Shown here piece by piece: positions 26,101-36,238 of a DNA stretch of 64,000 nt. Source of the stretch: Litsea cubeba (lineage: Eukaryota > Streptophyta > Magnoliopsida > Laurales > Lauraceae). The translations under genes were made by a program, and so were the position numbers. The notes under the pieces are model-generated. The model saw nothing but the letters and a program-made list of their open reading frames with translations. It had not been told where the DNA came from and made no database searches. The DNA lies in NCBI GenBank assembly GCA_012931725.1, contig CM022949.1, positions 30,457,235-30,521,234 of the forward strand. Reading direction: 5' to 3'. Positions within the stretch are counted from its first letter, which is position 1; every line of letters starts with the position of its first letter.

Positions 26101-29100
26101 GGAAACTCTAATAAGTCTGAAGCAGCACCGCCTCTCAAGGCCAAGAAAAATGAAGCTACAGAAAAAGATCCATCAATTGTACCTATACAAACTCTCTTAT
26201 CCTTTCGACCATCTGCAATGAAGACATTACTCAACATAATAAGTAGAGCTGCAAAGTCTTGGATCTCCCCTTCATCAAGATTTCTTCTAAACACAGGAGC
26301 CCAAACTACTTGATCACCAATTTTCGAGCAATAGTCTCTCACCAAAACCAAAACATCTTGAGCACAACGAAAAAGATTAGGGAATTGAGATGCCAGGGGA
26401 TAATCCCCTACCCAGGTATCCATCCAAAATTTGATATTGTCCCCTATCCCTACTTTGTAGCTATCAATTCTGGTCAATTGGCACCATTGATGGGCCATGG
26501 GCTTATTATGGTAGTTATTGACACCCTTGACAAAATCTTGTAGACAAGTGTACATTCCTTTTTAGTTAGACAATTTGATGTAATTAGCCCCAATCAAAGG
26601 GGATTTGACACCATTGACAGAATCTTGTCTGCAAGTGTACATTCCTTTTTAGATAGGCAATTTGATGTAATTGGCCCCAATCAAAGGGGATTTGTATCAT
26701 TGTAATCTTTACAATTGTGGCAACTAATTATATATAAATTGAGGAGGCCATCAAAGGATAGGCACTCATCTTGGATAATTTTCTCAAACAGTTCTTTCGT
26801 TTTCAAAGGGTTTCTTCTTTGTCATGGTATCAGAGCCTTTCGTAAGTCTTCCTAGTTCAATATCAGAGATCTGACATTCAGATCTACTGATTTCTGGCAA
26901 ACATCAGTGGAATTACCTGGCTGTTCATATCAAAGATCTGTGAATCAGATCTGCTGGTATCTTAGGTGATATCGAACTACATAGACGGTGTTCTTTCAGT
27001 CTGTGGGGTCCATCACGGATTGATTTTTTATCAGGGTGATCAAATCTAGAAGCAGTCATCCTTCAGATCTGAGGTTGAAGCTGATCTGTTGTGGGGCCCA
27101 CTCAAGGAGTCGATTGAAGTTGTACCTTTCTGAGGTTGGTAGACCAATATTGCTGGATTTTACTACAATTTTTCAGAATTTTTGGCGCTCTGAAAGGTTA
27201 GTTTTTAACCCCACTCTGTCATTCAGCAGTTTTCGGAAATAATTTTTTATCTGGACAATTGGATTCTGTGATCGATTGTGAGATCTTGTGGTTTCTGCAC
27301 TTTGTTTTGGATTGCCTTTTCTGTGGAACCGAGAAATCTGGAGTTCTGAAATTTCCATCATCTTGCACACCTTAAAATGGCTGATAAAATAGAACTTTTG
27401 CCGGTCAAGTTCAATGGAAAAAATTTCTTCTCTTGAGAATTCCAAGTTCGTCTCTTTTTAAGGGGAAAGAATCTTTGGGGACACATAGATGGGACTCTTC
27501 CTAAACCAACAGATAATGCTAAATTGGGTCAATGGGAGACCAATGATGCTAAGATCATGAGTTGGATAACTAGCTCAATGGACCAACAGATTGTGCTCAA
27601 TTTACGTCCATATAAGACAGCAAAAGAAATGTGGGACTAGTTCAGCATAATCTATAATCAAGATAATTCTGCTAGAAAGTATCAATTGAAATGTGATATT
27701 TCTGAATATTCTCAAGGGAATAAGTCGATTCAAGACTACTATTCCGGGCTTATCAATCTATGGACAGAATACACGGAACTGGTTTACTCCACCCTTTCTG
27801 CTGCCTCTCTTCCTGATTTTCAAAAAGAACATACGGACAGCCAACGATATCAGTTTCTGATGAAACTACGAGTAGAATATGAATTGGTTCGCTCAAATCT
27901 GTTGAGCCGTGTCCCCACCCCTTCTCTGAATGAATGTCTCGGAGAGCTTCTTCGTGAAGAGCAGCGTCTTCTGACTCAAGCTACGATTGACAATAAAGGC
28001 ACTCCTTCTTTGGATGTTGCCTTTGCTAGTCAAGCCAAGCCTAGGGACTTGAGCCAAGTTCAATGTTATTGTTGCAAGGAGTATGGTCATGTGGCTAACC
28101 AGTGTAAGAAAAAGGTATGCAATTATTGCAAAAAAACTGGGCATATAATTTCTGAATGCCGAAGGAGGCCGCAGAATAGAGGGAATCGGGCACTTCATAC
28201 TTCCCATCATGAAGAATCTTCTGATGCAACTGTGCAACAGGTAGCCCAGCAGTCTGCCCCATCAGTTACTCCTACTACTACAAGCAATACTCTTCCTCCT
28301 GAAGTTGTCCAACAGATTTTACAGTCTGCCTTTTCTGCCCTTGGGCTTACAGGTAAAACACCAACATCGCAACTTTGGTATGTAGACTCTGGTGCCTCTA
28401 ACCATATGACCTTCTCTTCCTCCATTCTTACTGATAGTCAGCCATACCATGGGAATTCAAAAATTCACACTGCAAATGGGGAAAGTCTTCCCATTGAATC
28501 TATTGGAAAAATTCCTCATTCTTTGCCATTGAATCAAGTGTTTTATTCACCACGGTTGTCATCTAATTTATTATCTGTTGGGCAATTGATTGATAACAGC
28601 TGCATGGTTTCATTTTCTCAATTTGGTTGTGTTGTGCAGGATCAGGTCTCGAGGAAAGTTCTGGCGAGGGGTCCTAAATGCGGAAGACTGTTTCCTCTAA
28701 GCATATCGACTCCTCTGCTTAATAAATCTTTACTTTCAGTTGTTGATTCTACTTCTGATAATGATGTTTTTCAGTTATGGCATAGACGTCTAGGACATCC
28801 GAATGCCAAAAAATTAATGTTTATGTTAAACTCTGGATTATTATTCAATAAAAAGAATATTTCTTTTCGCGATGCTTCATTTGATTGTGCAAGCTGTAAA
28901 ATGGGTAAAAGTAAGATTCTATCTTTTCCTACTCATCGTGATATCACCACTGAATGTTTTGATTTAGTTCATAGTGATGTTTGGGGAATTTCTCCCGTTA
29001 CTTCTCATTCGCATCACAAATATTTTGTGACCTTCATCGACGATTTTAGTAGGTATACATGGATTTATTTTTTTGCATTCCAAATATGAAGTGTTTGAAG

Positions 29101-32100
29101 CGTTTAAAAAGTTCTTAGCATTTATTGAAAATCAATTCTCAAAAAGCATTAAAATTCTTCGTTCAGATTCTGGTGGAGAGTATGTTTCTCATGATTTTCA
29201 GGAATTTCTTCATAACAAGGGAATTATTTCCCAACGTTCATGTCCATATACCCCTCAACAAAATGGGGTCGCAGAACGGAAAAATCATTATCTCTTGGAT
29301 GTAACAAGGACCCTACTGCTTGAATCTTTTGTTCCTTCTTACTTTTGGGTAGAAGCAATTTCCACCGCAGTTCATCTTATAAACAGAATTCCCTCAGTTA
29401 AGTTACAAAACCAGTCTCCTCATTTTCGTTTGTATTGTTATCCACCTAGCTACAGTCACCTTCATCCATTTGGTTGTGTCTATTTTGTGCATCTTCCATC
29501 ACATGAGCGTCATAAATTATCTGCACAATCTGTAAAATGTGTCTTTCTTGGTTATGCAGCACATCAAAAAGGTTTCCTGTGTTTTGATCCTAAAATTCAT
29601 CATATTCGCACATCTAGGAATGTCATATTCTTGGAAAAACAATTTTATTTTCAACTTCACCATGTGTCTTTGCCTCAGTCTACACATTCTTTTTTACATG
29701 ACTTTGATGATTCTTCTGAAAATATAAGATTCAAACCAGGGGTAGTTTATGTGCGAAGAGGGACGCTTACAACAACTGCAGAAGAGGATCCTGACCTAGA
29801 ACAATCCTTAGCGCCTGATCTTCAACCACTTCGAAGGTCCACCCGTTCCTCTAAACCACCTGATAGGTTTGGGTTCGCTAATAACTGCCTACTTGCCACC
29901 TTGACATCTGTCTCCATACCTAATTCCTATTCGCATGCTGCTCAGCTACCTTGTTGGCAACATGCAATGCATGAAGAACTTGATGCCTTGCTATCAAATG
30001 GCACTTGGGAAATTGTAAGTTGTCCAAAAGGGATAAAACCAATTGGATGCAAGTGGGTTTACTCGGTCAAGCTCAAATCTGATGGATTGTTAGATCGATA
30101 TAAAGCACGTCTTGTTGCACTGGGCAATCGTCAAGAATATGGGATAAATTATGAAGAAACCTTCGCCCCAGTGGCTAAAATGACCACAGTACGGACCATG
30201 CTTGCCGTTGCTGCTTCATAAAACATGGCCTCTTTATCAAATGAATGTAAAAAATGCGTTCCTTCATGGTGATCTTAAAGAAGATGTATATATGAAACCT
30301 CCTCCTGGTTTTCAGAATAGTTCTGCCACTGAGGTTTGCAAGTTGCGACGGTCACTTTATGGATTGAAACAAGCACCTCGTGCTTGGTTCGACAAATTCA
30401 GGCAAACACTACGAAAGATTCAGTTTGTACAAAGTAAAAATGATCCATCTATGTTTCTTCAGAAAAGTTCGTCTGGGATTACGGTTCTTCTCGTTTATGT
30501 TGATGACATTATTATCTCTGGATCCGATATGATCGGCATTCAAGAGATCAAGGATACACTTAATTCCTCATTTCATATGAAGGACCTAGGAAAGCTTCAA
30601 TATTTTCTAGGACTAGAAGTTCATACCTCTAAAGGCGGAATCTTTATAAATCAACATAAATATGCTACAGATTTGATAAAATTTGCCCGCTTGGAGGAGT
30701 CCACTCCAGTTGATACACCATTGGAGGTTAATTTAAAGTATAGGCGTGAGGATGGAGATCTTCTCTCTGATGCGACTTACTATAGAAAATTGGTCGGCAG
30801 CCTTGTTTACTTAACCATCACTCGTCCGGACATTTCCTATGCTGTTAACTTAATGAGTCAATTCATGACTGAACCATGTCATCATCATTTAGCTGCAGTC
30901 AAACGAATCATTCGATATTTACTTGGAACTCCGGAGTCCGGATCGAGGATTATTTTACTCTGTTGGGTCTTCTCTTGATCTCAAAGGCTTCTGTGATGCA
31001 GATTGGGCAGGTTGCCCAGATACCCGTCGGTCAACCACGGGATGGTGCATGTATCTTGGCAATGCACTAATTTCCTGGAAGTGTAAAAAACAAAAAAGTG
31101 TTTCTAAATCCTCCACTGAAGCAGAATATCGTGCTATGTCTTCTGCTTGCTCAGAAATTATTTGGCTCCGAAGGGTGTTATTAGAATTAGGATTTCCTCA
31201 GGCGAAGCCCACTTCTCTATACGCTGATAATACCAGTGCTATCAGGATAACAGAAAATCCCATCTTTCATTAACGTACTAAACATATTGAAGTGGATTGT
31301 CATTTCATACGGGATGCCTTTGACGATAGAACGATTGATCTTCCACATATTTCAACTGATCTTCAAAATGCAGATATCTTTACCAAGGCTTTACCAAGAC
31401 CCCGTCATCAATTTCTAGTGAACAAATTGTTGCTGATGGACTTACCAGCATCAATTTGAGGGGGGGTATCAATTCTGGTCAATTGGCACCATTGATGGGC
31501 CATGGGCTTATTATGGTAGTTGTTGACACCCTTGACAAAATCTTGTAGACAAGTGTACATTCCTTTTTAGTTAGACAATTTGATGTAATTAGCCCCAATC
31601 AAAGGGGATTTAACACCATTGACAGAATCTTGTCTGCAAGTGTACATTCCTTTTTAGATAGGCAATTTGATGTAATTGGCCCCAATCAAAGGGGATTTGT
31701 ATCATTGTAATCTTTACAATTGTGGCAACTAATTATATATAAATTGAGGAGGCCATCAAAGGATAGGCACTCATCTTGGATAATTTTCTCAAACGGTTCT
31801 TTCGTTTTCAAAGGGTTTCTTCTTTGTCAGTAGCGAACCATGGAATCAAAAGAATCCCTAACAGACAACAGGTCCCTCCACAATTTTACCATTAAACTTG
31901 ATCAAAGTGATGTCACCTTTCTCCATAATATCAATGCAAAGATTATCTTAGCAAAAAAAAAAAACAGCAACCGATAGCAATCCTATTGCAAGCACAATAA
32001 TCGGCAACTCGAAAGCACAATAACAGCCACCAGAGATCGTAATAAAATTAACCAAAAGATGCAGAATAGCAGTGTAGCCAAAAGATCACAGAAGAATAGA

Positions 32101-35100
32101 ATATGTGATCTATAGAACAAAAAACAAGCCAAAAACAGATTAGGCGACCTACAGAAACCTGTCGACGGGCTTTGTGAGACCCCACTGTTTGATCGAATCC
32201 AAGATCAGACCTTGTAGGGAGGTAGATCTAATAGTATCGAAACAAGAGATCTAAGTTTCAACTGAAACAGATCAATATCCAAGAAACTGTACGGTATTGA
32301 TGAGAAAAATATGAATAAACAGTGATTTCCAAAAGAGGTCCTTATGGCCTACCTCTGAAGCTCGAAAAATCTTCAAAAAATCACCAAAAAACCCTCATAG
32401 TAGCAGCGACCAAGGTGGTATCAAAATGGAGATGTCTCCTGATGATCACAGGTGGGCCACATGAAATCTGTAGAATCTGCCCCCTTTCCTGATGATCGCA
32501 GGTGATTTGTAGAATCTGCTCACTCTCACTAGAGTTGTTGGTTGCTTCCTTACACCAGTAAAGATCTCTCCATCTCTGGTACCATATCATTCAAAAGCAT
32601 ATGCACAAGAATGAGAGAGTTTTATGTGAAATACTCCAATTCGACTTGCTACCTTCTTGGATTTCTCTTCTTTATATAGACTTTACATTGCCTAAGTTAT
32701 GTTACAAATCATGGATACAAAACCTAAGTAAATCTCTAAGTATGGTAAGACATCCTAGCATACACGGTTTTATCATTTTGTACACGGTTTGACTAGATCT
32801 CATATCTACAAGTGGGCTGGGCCTATTATCATACAAGTGAGCTGGGCCTATTATCAAATACTTTAGACTTTAGCACTATGTATGATGTATATAAAAGGTT
32901 GGATATTCCACTGCTTCAATGGCTCAAGCAGGGAAGCTAGACATAAGCAGTTAAGCACAACAAGATACATTTCAGTAACTTACATGCGCAGGTGAATAGA
33001 AGCTAATTTTAATTTCTAAAAGCTGCTCCACTCCTACAACCCTATCATAGAAGCTAACCTCCCACAATAACAAGACGAAGACATGTGACATAATACTATA
33101 AGAGTGTATCATTACTATCATGTTTGCAGCCATATTCATTTTCGAGTCCAAGTAAATCAGTGTCTGTTATCCAAACCCTTCTTGTCAAATTTTGGTGAAA
33201 GGGTAATCTATGCAATCAGATATCCCAATCAACTGTGACCAAATGATGACAGAGGCTGAGGCTTCAAAGTTTTCAGTGTACATTGACAAAGAATCATCCA
33301 TGATCTAAGACAAAGTAACCTATGAACTCTAAAGAGAGATACACATATTACAAAGCTAAAAAGCATTTGTGGACTGCAATACCTTGTACAGATAGTACCT
33401 ACATAACAAGTTCACATAATTATGTAACATTCATAAACCATACACATTTACAGCACCTACAATTGCCAATTTGTTCTTCAGTTTCTTATCTTCTTCTTGT
33501 GCTGATGAAATAATAGATTTAAAAGACGGCTAAATCTATTAGCTCCCCAACGTGTGTGAAGGAAAAAACATTTCTGCATGTACACATGGCAATAATACTA
33601 ATAATGTCTATGTTTCGTTGTCTTTGGATAAACATATCAGTGAAGTTCATTGCTACTTGTCTAAAACTTCATGATTGCAGAAAGAAATGGACCATTTTGA
33701 AGGACCCTACCGTGGATAGCCTGAAAGGACAGAACTTGGGCTTCCCTCTCCTTCCATACTTCAAAAGCTGTGCTCCTTTCTTTAAAGCTACAATTGCCTT
33801 CACAATTTATAAATAACCGAGTGAGACAAAGGGTATCAATAGAACTTAAAATGAAAAAACAAATTAAAAACTCTTGATCAATAAGACATAAGAATTGCTA
33901 CCAAGCTAACATTATCGAAAAGGAACTGAACACCAAAAAGGATCGCAATATTGGAACAAGATAATGCCCCCACTTGCTACAACATGATTTCAATACAGCT
34001 ACAAGTTTTAAACATAACAAGAAAATCAAAGAAAAAGAAACAATCTAAAATGACAGCTTAGAGAAATTAAATCTTCTTTAGTCGGAGATGGGTGGAATCA
34101 AATCAAACAGTCTTGGAAATATCCCAAGAAAATAATTATTTACATGCGCTACAATAGGAAAAGAAAATTCAAGCCATTTGGTACACACAAATTTCGCATT
34201 TGAACTTAGTAATTTCAGTTTACAGGAATACAGTTTGTATTAAAATCTACATATCATGTTCACACAGACTCATCATTAACATCAAAGCTTTGTTCAAACT
34301 ATGTTAATGTTGGCTACATGAATTCTATGTCTCCATTCCGATCTACCCTGAGCCAAGTCCTCAGATAGGTTGTACTTCTTCGGATCTATCCTTACTACTT
34401 CACTTCCATCCATGTCCTCTTCAATCCACCCCTTTTCCTTAGTGGGCAATCAACCTGAATAGAAAAGCTTTTCCTCAATGTCGTTGGTGACTTGTGTTGA
34501 ATACATCCAAACCATCTCAAACAACTCTCTCTTAGTTTATAACTGATTGAGGCTACCCCTAAATGCTCCCAAAAGCGCTCATTTCTGATTCTATCTTTCC
34601 TAGTTTTACCACATATTCATCTCAACATTCTCATTTATACACACTCGTGTTCATACAAACTTTTTATATTTATTTTTTTGAATTGTTCATAAGTTCATAT
34701 AAACTGATCAAAGAACAAAAATAATAACAATGTTCATACAGAGAACTTGTACAGAATAAATACAAAAGGATGTGACTGTATGTATGCACATTGTTTCTGT
34801 GCACTTTCTACCATATACTAGGTAATGCTATACCATAAGTATCTCAGATGCCCTAAATCATATTTTATACATCAAAAGAATACATCCCATGCTGCAAGAT
34901 AACTTTATTGATCACTACTTAGGACAAGTTAGAAGAAGAAGAAGTTGAGTATCGCCTTCGCTCAAGGAAACTACTACTACTACAAAATCATTGGAATTAT
35001 AAAAACCTTCTTTACAGCAACTCCTCTGATAAAAGAATGGAGCAACAGGCATGTAAATCATTTCCCATAATAAAAGTATTAGCAGAACAAGGAATTGTAG

Positions 35101-36205
35101 TAATAGAAATTAAGTTAACCCCACAGACTACAGTGAGTTCTGACAGAAGCAGATTGATTATACACACTGCAGATTATTAAATCATAGGTATCTTATGCTC
35201 AAGCGTTGAGACCATTATACATATGCATGTATAAATGTATGAGAAATTTTAAAGAACCTCCCTATTAAAGAGGGCATTTAGAAGTGCGCATCCACCACCC
35301 CCACCCACCCACCCACCCACATAAGGAGGAATGAAAACTTGCCATATTGTCCTCGTACCATATATGGAGATAAAGGTGGAGATCAGGAGAGAAAATAGAG
35401 GAGTCAAAGAAAATCTTTTCAAAGGAGATAAAGTAGGAAACAAAAATAGCGAGTTTAGATCCTTCGATACGCAGGGAATTAGAGAAATTTTATAACAAGA
35501 CTACAAATTGCTTAGTGGGGGCTATGACCTGTAAAATCAAAAACGGTCATAATAATAACCACACTGGGTCAAATTTCACTATAAAAAAGAAGTTGGGCCC
35601 ACTGTTATATTGAATCGTGTATAACATGTGATTTCACTCCCTTCGTTTTTTGCACTTTATTCATGTGTATTACATGTGATCGATTTGATAGTGCGGCCAA
35701 ATAGTACTTAAGAGGAATTTAGCCTAGAGCCAAACACGGCAAAGCTATGATTTTGGACAGTTTGAATTTTATAGGTTGAGGCACCACTAATGGATTTATA
35801 GGCCTAGTATAAGATCTCATTGATTCAAATTAGGAGGCATTTCTTCAAGAAGTCCTCCCCCTTTTAGAAATCCTTCTGTCATGAATGAATTGAGACAAAT
35901 TAGGAGAGGAGAGAACCTTCATTCACGGAAGAACAACATGTGTAAGTTTTTATTGCTTCAAAATGGGGAAGCTCATGTTAACCCACCCCAGTGCGCATCT
36001 TGTTAATAGCCAACCAATCCAATTTTGAGACTCGTTTTGAGGCAAGCTGTCATTGCTTCAGAATGGGGGAGCAAGTGTTTAAAAAGAATGCCCTCCCTCC
36101 ATCCCTGTGGGCATCTTGTAAAGAGCCCACTAGTCCAATTTTGAGACTCATTCCAAGGCAAGCTTCAGATAGAGGGGGAGCATTTATTTAGAAAAAAAAA
36201 AAAAA

Positions 36206-36238
<33 letters not shown>

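Larger units (their letters stand above)
26462..31829 (+). mobile_element. Ty1/copia element B, full length but coding-dead
   Basis: The element is 5,368 bp with 363-bp LTRs (26462-26824 and 31467-31829). I count three differences between the LTRs, all G/A transitions. The perfect 5-bp target duplication GTAGC is at 26457-26461 and 31830-31834. The primer-binding site TGGTATCAGAGCC at 26825 directly adjoins the 5' LTR, and the polypurine tract GAGGGGGGG (31458-31466) adjoins the 3' LTR. Both LTRs begin TATC rather than TG and end GTCA. It is inserted in the L1 that interrupts copia A, so it is the youngest layer of this nest. Confidence 0.93.
24209..31882 (-). mobile_element. L1-type LINE inserted in copia A gag, itself interrupted twice
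   Basis: The 17-bp target duplication ATTTTACCATTAAACTT is at 24192-24208 and 31883-31899, with a poly(A) tail (T-run 24207-24221). L1 sequence occupies about 24209-25067, 26003-26461 and 31835-31882 (about 1.4 kb). On the minus strand it encodes IGDNIKFWMDTWVG and WKFKAPPRVGAAFAWLV (25941-26555 frame), then CRMCLRDVESVDHLF, a zf-RVT region split by the RTE insertion, and a decayed RNase H region. It is 5'-truncated, with no reverse transcriptase retained. Confidence 0.8.
21284..32875 (-). mobile_element. Ty1/copia element A, deletion derivative with nested insertions
   Basis: The LTRs at 32585-32875 (5') and 21284-21576 (3') are similar over their length but carry many differences. The flanks CAATG (21279-21283) and CTATG (32876-32880) look like a target duplication with one change. 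A primer-binding site, TGGTACCAGAG, follows the 5' LTR. Gag starts near 31925 and is cut by an L1 insertion. Protease reads STWYIDSGA (DSG, near 23245). GAG-pre-integrase reads LWHNRLGHPNSKT and CYSCKMGKGK. The integrase core is deleted up to YTPQQNGMSERK. The reverse transcriptase is entirely missing: RRSTRHINPPDRYGF runs straight into the RNase H region DVDWAGCPDTRRST. A poly-G polypurine tract precedes the 3' LTR. It cannot move on its own. Confidence 0.85.
15733..33710 (-). other. PRAF intron 2, 18-kb transposon nest
   Basis: The intron between PH exons 2 and 3. Unassigned parts are 15733-16851, 18051-18616 and 32881-33710, in which I see no domain. The rest is the RTE, L1 and copia elements listed separately. 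All recognisable insertions are internal to the intron and leave both splice sites intact. Confidence 0.8.
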
